From: an uncultured Bacteroidia bacterium
GTDB taxonomy: Bacteria > Bacteroidota > Bacteroidia > Bacteroidales > F082
Direction: 5' to 3'
DNA: 64,000 nucleotides
Assembly (NCBI GenBank): GCA_902769875.1
Contig: CACXQV010000009.1
Span: 1 to 64,000, forward strand
The position numbers and the translations under genes are program-made. Shown in pieces: positions 15,366 to 23,654 of the stretch. Position 1 is the first letter of the stretch; each line of letters begins with the position of its first letter. Below the pieces are notes generated by a model. That model did no database searches, was not told the origin of the DNA, and saw only the letters and a list, made by a program, of their open reading frames with translations.

Positions 15366-17738
15366 ATGAAAAGACTAACTCTGACCTTTTGCCTCATCGC
15401 CGCCTGCTTCGGTGGCCTGATGGCTGGCCCTGTCGACCAACAAAAGGCCCAAAAATTAGGTGTCAAATTCTTGGGCACTACTGCTTTACACCAGAAAAAC
15501 GCTGACATCCAACTGAATTTGGTCTCAACCGCCGTTGACTTGCAACGTGGCGGCATAGACTATTATGTCTTCAACGTCAAAGGCGGCGAAGGCTTCGTCA
15601 TCATCGCCGGCGACGACCGTGTGAAACCCATTTTGGCTTATTCCACCACAGGCCAATACGACCCGCAAAACGTTTCGGAAGGCTTTGCGTTCACGCTGGA
15701 CGGTTTCCGGGAGGAAATCCAATACGTCCGCGAGCACAACCTCACCGCAACGCCCGACATCGTGGCCGAATGGAAGCAAGTGATCGAAACGGGCAGCCTC
15801 AACCGTGGCGGACAGACCCGCGCCGTGGTCGACATGCTCTGCCAAACCCTTTGGAACCAAAACTATCCTTGGAACAGCCAATGCCCCGAAGACACGACGG
15901 GCAGCGGCGGCCATGTCTACGCCGGCTGCGTGGCCACGGCCATGGGACAAGTGATGAAATACTGGGAATGGCCAGCCCAAGGCACAGGTTCTCACACCTA
16001 CTATCCTGAGGGCTATGGGCAACAAACGGCCAACTTCGGCCAAACCGAATACCACTTTGAGCTGATGCCCAATGTTTTGGACTCGACCAGCACCGAAGAC
16101 GAAATCTTCTACATTGCCCAATTCCAGCACCATTGTGGCATTTCCGTCGATATGATGTACGGCGGCAACGGCAGTGGCGCCTATTCCGAAATGGTGCCCG
16201 ATGCCCTCCGCAACTATTTCCGCTACAACTGTGACGACCACATCACCAACTACGGCAGTTGGTGGCCAGGCATGGGCTACACCAACGAGCAATGGGCACA
16301 AATGCTGAAAGACGGCGGCTTGGATGAGCTTATTCCGCTTTATTACAGCGGTCAGGACGACAGCGGCGCAGGCGGCCATGCTTTCGTTTGCGACGGCTAC
16401 GACGAGAACGACTACTTCCACTTCAACTGGGGCTGGAGTGGTCGCGACAATGCCTGGTGCCCCATCGGTGCGCTCAACACCACACGTTATGCCTTCAACC
16501 AAATGAACGGCTTCACGGGGCACATCGTCCCGAACAACGATGAATACTACGCCCGTCCCGACAGCGTTCTCAATATGCAAGTGGCCGAATACAGCAATTT
16601 CGACGGTGTCCGCCTCAATTGGACCAACCCTTCCTACGACCTCAACGGCAATGCTTTGACGGACATCACCTCGGTGACCATCCGCCGCAATTTCGAAGTC
16701 ATCGCCGAACTGACCGATGCTGAAGTGGGCGCTGATATGGAATTTGAAGACAATGGCCTCGAACCGGGGCTATATGAATACGCCATCTTCGTGGCCAACG
16801 AAGCCGGCATCAGCCGCACCACCTACCGCAACATCCTCGTCGGAGAGAAGTGCAACGTCGTCTTCCAACTCCACGACGACGGCGGCGACGGCTGGAAAGG
16901 CGCGGCCATCAGCATCGCCAACGAGGGAGGCGAACGCATCGCCGTCATCACCATGACCGAAGGTTCGGATTTGGTTGTTGACCTGCCACTGCTCAAAGGC
17001 AACCTCAACTTCATCTGGAACCACGGCTGGTATCACGCCTACGAAGAACACGACACCGACGGCGAATGCTCGTTCACCATCCTCGACTTTGACGGCAACG
17101 AACTCTTCACCAGCGGCGAACTCGAAGACGGCATCTTTATGACCTACGAGAACAACTGCGAGGAAGCTCCGTTGGCCTGCTATCCCGTGCAAGACCTTGA
17201 AGGTGAGTATTTATGGAATGGCGATGAGGAGTTTGGCGCCCACATTTCTTGGGAAAGACCCAACATCACCGCCAACCTCCATCATTTCCAAGTGGTTCGC
17301 TCCATCGGTGCCTATAAGACTGATGATGAGTTGATTGCCGAAATTCCTTACGACGGCAATAGCAATTATGAGTATTTCGACAACACCTACGACTTGGTTA
17401 TGGGCGACGTCCACTACTCCGTCAACTGCGTTTATGTCAGAGGGGAAGAACAATGTGAATCGGAATATTTGGATGTGCTGGTTTTCATTACCGACATTGA
17501 AGAGAATGCCAACCAAAGCATCCAAGTCTATCCCAACCCGACCAACGGCCTGCTCAACGTGAGCGGCAACGGCACGATGCACATCAGCATCAGCAACTTG
17601 CTGGGGCAGAAGCTGATGGAAACCTCAGCCGAAGGCAACGCCATCCTCGACCTGCGTCAATTCGACCAAGGAATGTACCTCATCCGCATCGAGAACGGAA
17701 ACGGTGTGAAGGTGCAGAAAATCAATCTGAAAAAGTAA
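15366..17738 (+). CDS. C10 family (streptopain-like) cysteine peptidase with T9SS sorting domain
   Basis: A 790-residue secreted peptidase. The signal peptide MKRLTLTFCLIAACFGGLMA is followed by the Spi-like pro-region (VDQQKAQKLGVKFLG, then GGEGFVIIAGDDRVKPILAY). In the catalytic domain the nucleophile is Cys188 in AGCVATAMGQVMKYW and the base is His338 in GGHAFVCDGYDENDYFHFNW. Beta-sandwich modules fill the second half. The C-terminal T9SS domain begins IQVYPNPTNGLLNVSGN and ends KINLKK. The family includes streptopain, interpain A and periodontain, which cleave host proteins. A second C10 gene lies at 57922. Own promoter upstream, terminator downstream. Confidence 0.93.
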   Translation: MKRLTLTFCLIAACFGGLMAGPVDQQKAQKLGVKFLGTTALHQKNADIQLNLVSTAVDLQRGGIDYYVFNVKGGEGFVIIAGDDRVKPILAYSTTGQYDPQNVSEGFAFTLDGFREEIQYVREHNLTATPDIVAEWKQVIETGSLNRGGQTRAVVDMLCQTLWNQNYPWNSQCPEDTTGSGGHVYAGCVATAMGQVMKYWEWPAQGTGSHTYYPEGYGQQTANFGQTEYHFELMPNVLDSTSTEDEIFYIAQFQHHCGISVDMMYGGNGSGAYSEMVPDALRNYFRYNCDDHITNYGSWWPGMGYTNEQWAQMLKDGGLDELIPLYYSGQDDSGAGGHAFVCDGYDENDYFHFNWGWSGRDNAWCPIGALNTTRYAFNQMNGFTGHIVPNNDEYYARPDSVLNMQVAEYSNFDGVRLNWTNPSYDLNGNALTDITSVTIRRNFEVIAELTDAEVGADMEFEDNGLEPGLYEYAIFVANEAGISRTTYRNILVGEKCNVVFQLHDDGGDGWKGAAISIANEGGERIAVITMTEGSDLVVDLPLLKGNLNFIWNHGWYHAYEEHDTDGECSFTILDFDGNELFTSGELEDGIFMTYENNCEEAPLACYPVQDLEGEYLWNGDEEFGAHISWERPNITANLHHFQVVRSIGAYKTDDELIAEIPYDGNSNYEYFDNTYDLVMGDVHYSVNCVYVRGEEQCESEYLDVLVFITDIEENANQSIQVYPNPTNGLLNVSGNGTMHISISNLLGQKLMETSAEGNAILDLRQFDQGMYLIRIENGNGVKVQKINLKK

Positions 17739-17757
17739 TGTTTTTTTTTCATAATTG

Positions 17758-17796
17758 TTGAAAGCCGTCCCCAAATCGGGGGCGGCTTTTGTTTTT
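17758..17796 (+). terminator. Intrinsic terminator after the C10 peptidase gene
   Basis: AAAGCCGTCCCC pairs with GGGGGCGGCTTT across a short AAATC loop, followed by TGTTTTT. Confidence 0.8.
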
Positions 17797-17800
17797 GGAC

Positions 17801-17965
17801 TGTAGGGCTGTCACATCGTGGTCTGTAGGGCTGTCACATCGTGGTCTGTAGGGCTGTCACATCGTGGCAGCCGCATATTACCACACAATGGCTGCCGTAA
17901 TACGACAGCCCTACAACTGCCGTAATACGACAGCCCTACAACCGTCGTGATACGACAGCCCTACA
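17801..17965. repeat. Inverted array of TGTAGGGCTGTC repeats (three copies per arm)
   Basis: Three direct copies of TGTAGGGCTGTCACATCGTG are followed by three copies in the opposite sense (GTAATACGACAGCCCTACA; the last reads GTGATACGACAGCCCTACA). The whole block can fold into a long hairpin between two convergent genes. The same family occurs at 10851-10920, and a fragment (GTCGTAATACGACAG) near 53135. Confidence 0.92.
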
Positions 17966-17970
17966 AGGCA

Positions 17971-19188
17971 TTACCAGTTCAAGATCTTCTTGAAATCATA
18001 TTCCTCTGGGTTCGGCAGGCAGGCCTTGGCGGCTTCGTAGTCGGCGGGACCGATGTATTGCAGTCCGTCGTTGAAAATCAGCTCGGCCTTGGGGCCGTTG
18101 AGGTTCACCAAGCGCGGCTTGATCTTGCCGTTCTCGTCCTCCACATCCTTCAGATAAAGCGGAACGATTTCGCCCTTCGGGTTGGCCGTGACCATCGCGC
18201 CACTCACGCCTTGGTCGAAGAGTTTCTTCACGCCGTAGCCGAGCAACGAGCAGTAAGTCAGGTCGTAGCCATTCGGCTCAACGCAACGGATGCCGTAACC
18301 GATTTCGACGGGACGGCTCTTCACGTTCATTCCCAGAGCCTTCAGCCTTTGTTGCAGCAACAGGTTGAAGATGTGGGCTTTACTTACGTTGCCCAATTCG
18401 GGATGGCCGTGCTCGTCGTAGGTGAAAGCCACGCCCGACTTCTCGATTTCCTCATCGCTCATGAAGTGGAACACGCCCTCGCTGATGATGACCACGCCAT
18501 AATTGACGCCCAACAGCTTGCGTTTCACGATGGAGCTGACCACGAGTTTGATGATGGCATCGAAAGTGACTTCAGCCTTATTGAACATCTCAGGGATGAC
18601 CACCATCGGGCAGTGGCAAGCCGAGGTCATACCGAAAGCCAAGTGACCGGCCTCGCGACCCATCGCGGAGATGACGAACCAGTTGCCGCTGGTGCGGGCA
18701 TCTTCGTAGATGGTCTGCACCAAATGCACGGCGGCATCCTTTGCCGAATAGTAGCCAAAGGTCGGGCTGCCTTCGGGCAAGGGCAGGTCGTTGTCGATGG
18801 TCTTGGGAACGTGGATGTTCTGGATGGGGAAGCCACTGTTGGCCAAAAACTTGGAGATGCGGTTGGCGGTGGAAGCGGTGTCGTCGCCGCCAATGGTAAC
18901 CAACAGCTTGATGTTGTTTTTCACGAAAAACTCGGTGTTAAACTCTTCGTTCTTTGGTTTGTAGCGGCTCATCTTCAAGGCCGAACCGCCACGCTTGAGG
19001 ATAGCGTCGGCATAAAGGAAGTCCATTTCCACCACATCAGGATTGGGCTTGAAGAGGTTTTTGTAGCCTTCGTTGAGGCCGAGAACGCGGTAACCATCCT
19101 TGAGGAAGGTCTTGGCCACGGTGCTGATGACCGTGTTGATACCCGGTGCCGGACCGCCGCCGGCAAGGATCACTATTGATTCTTTCAT
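17971..19188 (-). CDS. pfp: Pyrophosphate-type 6-phosphofructokinase
   Basis: A 405-residue cytoplasmic enzyme that phosphorylates fructose 6-phosphate. The phosphate-donor motifs are GGDD (residues 100-103) and PKTIDND (128-134). By established PFK work, Asp103 and Lys129 replace the two glycines of ATP-dependent enzymes and select pyrophosphate as donor, so the reaction would be reversible. The N-terminal loop is GGGPAPGINTVI, and the substrate segment MGREAGHLAFGMT is typical. The start MKESIVILAGGG fits the first strand. It ends next to the 17801-17965 repeat and is preceded, after two small hairpins, by the GH92 gene on the same strand. Confidence 0.9.
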   Translation of the reverse strand: MKESIVILAGGGPAPGINTVISTVAKTFLKDGYRVLGLNEGYKNLFKPNPDVVEMDFLYADAILKRGGSALKMSRYKPKNEEFNTEFFVKNNIKLLVTIGGDDTASTANRISKFLANSGFPIQNIHVPKTIDNDLPLPEGSPTFGYYSAKDAAVHLVQTIYEDARTSGNWFVISAMGREAGHLAFGMTSACHCPMVVIPEMFNKAEVTFDAIIKLVVSSIVKRKLLGVNYGVVIISEGVFHFMSDEEIEKSGVAFTYDEHGHPELGNVSKAHIFNLLLQQRLKALGMNVKSRPVEIGYGIRCVEPNGYDLTYCSLLGYGVKKLFDQGVSGAMVTANPKGEIVPLYLKDVEDENGKIKPRLVNLNGPKAELIFNDGLQYIGPADYEAAKACLPNPEEYDFKKILNW

Positions 19189-19222
19189 ATTTTGTTGTTT
19201 AGAGATTGTTGATTCGTTGCTG

Positions 19223-19269
19223 CCGTAGGTCGCAACCTACGGTTACTAAAGTATCGTCCCTTCGGGACG
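19223..19269. repeat. Two small intergenic hairpins between GH92 and phosphofructokinase genes
   Basis: CCGTAGGT/ACCTACGG (19223-19242) and CGTCCCTTCGGGACG (19255-19269). Both resemble common Bacteroidales intergenic hairpins. The second lies immediately after the mannosidase stop in transcription order and could terminate or stabilise that transcript. Confidence 0.6.
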
Positions 19270-22248
19270 TCATTCTATCACAATTTCATCACAGAATATC
19301 CAAGCCTTCTGCCCCGCCCCGACGTGTCCTTCAGGGCAGGTGCCGATGGTCTTGGCCACCATTTTCACATAGCGTGCATTCGTGCGCGGACGCACTTCCA
19401 TCTCTTGGATGAAGGCGCCGTCGGCATCTACAGGCACCTCGTTCTTCACCTTGCCCACACTGCGGAACTTCTTGCCGTCGTCGCTGACGAAATACTCCAC
19501 TTCCTTGGGCATCCAAATCCATGAATAGGCTTCCTGCAAGAAGCTGCCCGCCAAGCGGTTGATCCTCTTGGACTGGCCCAAATCGACCGTGGCGATGAGG
19601 TCGACGCCGTAGTAGCCTTGCCATGTGCCCGTGCGGAAGTTGTCGGTGCCGCGCAGATGGTCAATCAAGGCCTTGAGGCCACCTGCGGAATATTGCTCGT
19701 TGTACATGTTTTCGACCTTCACCGACCTGCTTGCGTCCATCAGATAATATTTCGCTTCTATGGGCTGGCTCCAACGCGCACCGTCCATTGAGTTGAACTT
19801 TGCGGCGGCACGCACGGTGGCATTGGCCTTGATGCAAAGCGGTTTTTCATACAGCACACCGTTTTCCTTCGGCTCGCTGCCATCCAAGGTGTAGTAAATC
19901 TCAACGCCTTCGATGGGATGGTTCATAGTGACCATCAAACTGTCGAAGAACGTGTCGGACAGCGCGTCGATGGTCGGGACGATGACGATGCCGGGGCCGT
20001 GGATTGAAACTTTCGGGCAATGCTCAGGCTTCGTGCCCCAAGTGGAATTGGGTTGGTCGGTCATGGTGAACTCCAACACGCCTCCGTTGTACACTTCCTC
20101 AAAGGTGATAAAGCTGTCTTCCAAGGGTTTGCCGTTGAGTTTCACCGATTGCACATAACAATTCTTTTCGCTCAATTTCTTGGCGACGATTTCGAACTGC
20201 TTGCCGTTTTCGAAAGTCAGTTTGGTCCTTTCGAAGCGTGGTACACCCAACACATAATAGCCCGCAGCCGGAGTGGCGGGATAGAAGCCCATACACGAAA
20301 ACACCGCCCAAGCCGACATCTGGCCGCAGTCTTCGTTGCCCGAATAGCCGTCGCGACGGTCGGTGTAGAAGTCGTCCAACACCTTCTTCACATAAAATTG
20401 CGTCTTGGTCGGCTGCCCGACGAAGTTGTACATATAAACGGTGTTGTGGCTCGGCTCGTTGCCGTGGGCATACTGCCCGATGAGCCCAGTGATGTCGGGC
20501 TGCACACGCCCAGTGAGGTTTTCGGGCGCATTGAAGAGCGCATCGAGTTTGGCCTCATAGGAAGCCGGGCCGCCCATCAGGTCGATGTGGCCGTTCACGT
20601 CTTGCGGCACGAAGAAACCGTATTGGTAGGAGTTGGCCTCGGTCAGCGTGAAGTTGACCTGAGCGGGGTCGAAGGGGCGCATCCAGCCGCCGTTGCGGCG
20701 ACCTTGGAAGAACTGGTTTTCAGGGTTGTAGATATTCTTGTAGTTTTGTGCGCGGGCATAAAACTCTTCAGCGATGTCGGTCTTTCCCATAGCCTCGGCC
20801 ATGCGGGCCACACACCAGTCGTCGTAGGCATATTCCAAGGTCTTGGAAGTGGCTTCGCCTTCGGCCTCAATCGGGATGTAGCCGTATTTCATATAGACGC
20901 CCATGCCACGGAAGTCGTCTTTCGAGCTGGCCACCATGGCCTCAAGAGCCTTTTCTGTGTCGAAGTCGCGGATGCCGGCAAAATAAGCGTCGGCAATGAC
21001 GGGAATGGCGTGGTTGCCGATCATGCAGTAGGTCTCGTTGGCGGCCAATTCCCAGATGGGCAGGATATGATGCGGGTTGGTCTCATATTTATTAATAAAG
21101 GTGTTGATGAAGTCCAAAGTACGCTCGCGCTGCATGAGGCTGAACAACGGGTGCAGGCTGCGGAAGGTGTCCCACAAGGAAAACACCGTATAGACAGGTC
21201 TCTCCGACTTGTAAACCTTCAAGTCGTGGGCACGATAGCGTCCGTCGGCGTCGCTGAAAAGATTGGGGGCGACCATGCAATGGTAAAGCGCGGTGTAGAA
21301 CACCGTCTTGTTCGGCTCGTTGGGGTCGCTCACCTCGTAGCGTTTCAGTTCCTTGTTCCATTTGTCGTAGGCTTTTTGCTTCAAGGCATCGAAGTCGAAG
21401 TCGTTTTCGGCGAGTTCGGCTTTCAGGTTGTTCTTTGCGCCTTCCACATCGACGGCGGAGAGGGCGATGCGCATGGTGATTTGTTCGCCTTCCTCTGTGT
21501 CGAAGTCAAACCAACCCTTGACAAGATAGGTTACATCACTATTGATTGGATGATGCTCGTCTGAAATGATGGTGTAAGTCTTGAACGGCTTCGAGAACTC
21601 GGCATAGAAATAGAGGTATTGGTCGTTGGCCCAGTCGCGGGTACGGCGGAAACCACTGATGGCATTGTCGCCTTCCAGCTTCAGGTTGGCCTCATAGACA
21701 AACTCGTTATTGACACCCTCTGCCATGTCAAGGAAAATGTGGGCTTCCTCGCTTTGGGGATAGGTGCAGCGCATCATGCCAACTCGGTCGCCAGTGGTGA
21801 GTTCCACCTTAGTATTATAGTCATCGAGCAGGACGGCATAATAGCCCGCTTGGGCATCTTCGTTCTCGTGCTGGAATTTGGAACGATAGCCCGAGGCGGT
21901 GTTGGCTTCTTCGCCTTTGTCCCAATTCACCTCGCCGACGATGGGCATGAAGCGGAAGTCGCCATAGTCGGAGCAGCCCGTGCCGCTGAGGTGGGTGGTG
22001 CTGAAGCCGAGGATGGTGTGGTCGCTGGTGTGGTAGCCCGAGCAGCCGTCCCAGTCGTTCATGCGGGTGTCGGGGCTAAACTGCACCATGCCGAAAGGCA
22101 CCGTGGCGCCAGGGAAAGTGTGGCCGTGGCCGCCCGTCCCAATGAACGGGTCGACGTAGTTGGCAGGATCGGTAACGTACTCAGCCTTGGGCTGTTGTGT
22201 GCAAGCCGCCAAGGCAAGGAGAATCAGGGGTAGGAATAGTTTTTTCAT
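19270..22248 (-). CDS. GH92 alpha-mannosidase lipoprotein with chitobiase-like and discoidin-like C-terminal domains
   Basis: A 992-residue lipoprotein. The signal peptide has a lipobox LALAAC (Cys at residue 16), so it is membrane-anchored, probably on the periplasmic or outer face. The GH92 core begins YVDPFIGTGGHGHTFPGATV and contains LSGTGCSDYGDF, GNEPSHNTVYMYN and EDCGQMSAWAVFSCMGFYP, all characteristic of these calcium-dependent exo-alpha-mannosidases that trim host-type N-glycans or mannans. After the core come a chitobiase C-terminal-like module (YYTLDGSEPKENGVLY, about residue 790) and a discoidin-like sandwich (about 860-990, VDLGQSKRINRLAG). No SusC/SusD pair is in the window, so this is an orphan CAZyme here. 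The BRO-like gene lies 21 bases upstream on the same strand. Confidence 0.92.
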   Translation of the reverse strand: MKKLFLPLILLALAACTQQPKAEYVTDPANYVDPFIGTGGHGHTFPGATVPFGMVQFSPDTRMNDWDGCSGYHTSDHTILGFSTTHLSGTGCSDYGDFRFMPIVGEVNWDKGEEANTASGYRSKFQHENEDAQAGYYAVLLDDYNTKVELTTGDRVGMMRCTYPQSEEAHIFLDMAEGVNNEFVYEANLKLEGDNAISGFRRTRDWANDQYLYFYAEFSKPFKTYTIISDEHHPINSDVTYLVKGWFDFDTEEGEQITMRIALSAVDVEGAKNNLKAELAENDFDFDALKQKAYDKWNKELKRYEVSDPNEPNKTVFYTALYHCMVAPNLFSDADGRYRAHDLKVYKSERPVYTVFSLWDTFRSLHPLFSLMQRERTLDFINTFINKYETNPHHILPIWELAANETYCMIGNHAIPVIADAYFAGIRDFDTEKALEAMVASSKDDFRGMGVYMKYGYIPIEAEGEATSKTLEYAYDDWCVARMAEAMGKTDIAEEFYARAQNYKNIYNPENQFFQGRRNGGWMRPFDPAQVNFTLTEANSYQYGFFVPQDVNGHIDLMGGPASYEAKLDALFNAPENLTGRVQPDITGLIGQYAHGNEPSHNTVYMYNFVGQPTKTQFYVKKVLDDFYTDRRDGYSGNEDCGQMSAWAVFSCMGFYPATPAAGYYVLGVPRFERTKLTFENGKQFEIVAKKLSEKNCYVQSVKLNGKPLEDSFITFEEVYNGGVLEFTMTDQPNSTWGTKPEHCPKVSIHGPGIVIVPTIDALSDTFFDSLMVTMNHPIEGVEIYYTLDGSEPKENGVLYEKPLCIKANATVRAAAKFNSMDGARWSQPIEAKYYLMDASRSVKVENMYNEQYSAGGLKALIDHLRGTDNFRTGTWQGYYGVDLIATVDLGQSKRINRLAGSFLQEAYSWIWMPKEVEYFVSDDGKKFRSVGKVKNEVPVDADGAFIQEMEVRPRTNARYVKMVAKTIGTCPEGHVGAGQKAWIFCDEIVIE

Positions 22249-22269
22249 ATTTGAGTAATTTTATGGATT

Positions 22270-23127
22270 TCAAATTTCTTTTTCTGCTTCGGGCAATTCT
22301 TTCGTATCCTTGAGTGGAGCCAAACTCTTTGCATTGATGGGAGAAACCACGGAGCGTCCCAGTTCTTTCTCAATAGAAGCACGAGCGCCACGGGCTGCCT
22401 TGCCACCACGTTTGGCAACATCAGCGCTCTCCATAAACCCCTTCGGGTTCTCCTGTTGCGAAATTTCCGTTGCCGTTGCCTCCGCCAACATGTTCAGTGC
22501 AATTTCAAGGTTGGTCATGTTGTCGCGCAGGTTTTCTTTCCGCAAGCCCTTGTATTGTTTGTACTCTTTCGTCGTGAAACCGCTCCATTGTCTTGTGATG
22601 ATGTCAGTCAAAGAGGCATATTGTACACCTTCCTTCACCCCAGCGCGTTGCCATTCGTCAGTCAATGCCTTGCGAACCTCTATGGATTTAATGCGTTGGT
22701 TAATCCAAGCCTCTGAATAACCCAGTCTGCGATAATCGACAATGGCTTGATTGATGCCCAATTCCGGGTCTTGCATTTGGTCTATACGCTGGGAAGCTAC
22801 CTGAGCCATCCACTGCTTGAAAGGTTCGGCCTTTGGCGACGGAATGGATTGAATAATACGAAAAAGTTGCTCTGTATCAGCCACATCCGTAATTCGATTT
22901 TTCCCATCATCTGCTTTCATTTTCAACTGTCCGATTTTTTCGGACAGTTGACTTCCTTCTTGTTGCAGTTTCTTTTTCAAATCGCTCCAATACTTGCGTG
23001 GGCGATCAGTTCCCGTCAGCACCGCGACGACATCCACGATGGAAAAATACCATTTCTCAGTATCCGTGTCCCAAACGGTACGAACTTTTCTTTCTTCAAA
23101 CAATTGTAATGCTTGCTGTTGTGTCAT
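22270..23127 (-). CDS. BRO-N / phage-antirepressor-like protein (copy 2)
   Basis: A 285-residue paralogue of the protein at 10943-11803. The start MTQQQALQLFEERKVRTVWD was chosen by alignment with that copy; an in-frame upstream Met would add 17 residues. The N-terminal BRO-like part (WYFSIVDVVAVLTGTDRPRK) differs more than the C-terminal part (EYKQYKGLRKENLRDNMTN, EISQQENPKGFMES). It is followed 21 bases later by the GH92 gene, so the two may be co-transcribed. The central SEKIGQLKMKADDGKNR segment differs from copy 1. Function unknown beyond the antirepressor-like fold. Confidence 0.75.
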   Translation of the reverse strand: MTQQQALQLFEERKVRTVWDTDTEKWYFSIVDVVAVLTGTDRPRKYWSDLKKKLQQEGSQLSEKIGQLKMKADDGKNRITDVADTEQLFRIIQSIPSPKAEPFKQWMAQVASQRIDQMQDPELGINQAIVDYRRLGYSEAWINQRIKSIEVRKALTDEWQRAGVKEGVQYASLTDIITRQWSGFTTKEYKQYKGLRKENLRDNMTNLEIALNMLAEATATEISQQENPKGFMESADVAKRGGKAARGARASIEKELGRSVVSPINAKSLAPLKDTKELPEAEKEI

Positions 23128-23165
23128 AATTCCATCCGTATTAATTTCTTTCCCATTCAGCGCGT

Positions 23166-23187
23166 AAAGATAAAGCATTTATCTTTG
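23166..23187. promoter_or_regulatory. Overlapping divergent -7-like elements (near-palindrome AAAGATAAA...TTTATCTTT)
   Basis: Plus strand TATCTTTG followed by C (23180-23187) faces the decayed gene at 23210. Minus strand TATCTTTA followed by C faces the BRO-like gene. The two form a near-palindrome and would be transcribed in opposite directions. Confidence 0.45.
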
Positions 23188-23209
23188 CAAAAACTAAAAA
23201 TCATCAATT

Positions 23210-23570
23210 ATGAAAAAACTTTCTTTCGTCATCGCCTTTTTGCCGGGCCTGACAAACCTCGCCAAGGCACAATGGACCAGCCCATGCAAATGCACTACCT
23301 ATCACTATTGACGACCTTGTGAACGCCAGCGAAGGCCGCGTTGTTGGCAACTGCTCCATAGTGTTTACGGCCATTGCCGAAGCCACCATCCGCCTTGAGG
23401 GCTGCAAGGAACCGATTCGTTTTACGAAATTCCCGGATAGTCTATTGACGCGCCAACCGGCGATTGCCGCCCCACCTTCGGAAGGAGGCCAAACAGCCTT
23501 TGGAAAGCAGAAACCGTATGGCACAATCTTGGCGAATAACACATTTTGTGCAAAAAAAATCCCATTTTAA
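23210..23570 (+). pseudogene. Decayed secreted-protein gene
   Basis: An ATG at 23210, preceded by a good promoter, opens a signal-peptide-like sequence MKKLSFVIAFLPGLTNLAKA followed by QWTSPCKC, which then runs into a stop. A different frame continues openly to 23570 (PITIDDLVNASEGRVVGNCS onward, with a TIRLEGCKEPIRF segment). One indel near 23290-23305 would join the two, so a frameshifted remnant of a small exported protein is the best reading. No family was recognised. The alternative is that neither frame is coding. This covers most of the 527-base gap up to 23654. Confidence 0.4.
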
Positions 23571-23592
23571 CGCACATATTAGACAAAATAAC

Positions 23593-23600
23593 TATATTTG
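23593..23600 (+). promoter_or_regulatory. -7 promoter element for the first BNR-type T9SS gene
   Basis: TATATTTG followed by C, 55 bases before the start at 23655. Confidence 0.65.
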
Positions 23601-23654
23601 CAGCCCAAATTGAAAAACATAACTCATAACATTAACCTTTTAAAAACACACAAA

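Noticed and set aside
17801-17965. Possible CRISPR or tandem gene array
   Set aside because: Units occur in both orientations with almost no spacer sequence; the block is an inverted repeat.
17947-19179. Plus-strand open frame (about 410 codons) opposite the phosphofructokinase gene
   Set aside because: It starts in repeat DNA and runs antisense to conserved PFK motifs.
20020-21564. Long plus-strand open frame (about 514 codons) inside the GH92 gene
   Set aside because: Antisense to conserved GH92 motifs; low-complexity hydrophobic composition with no recognisable family.
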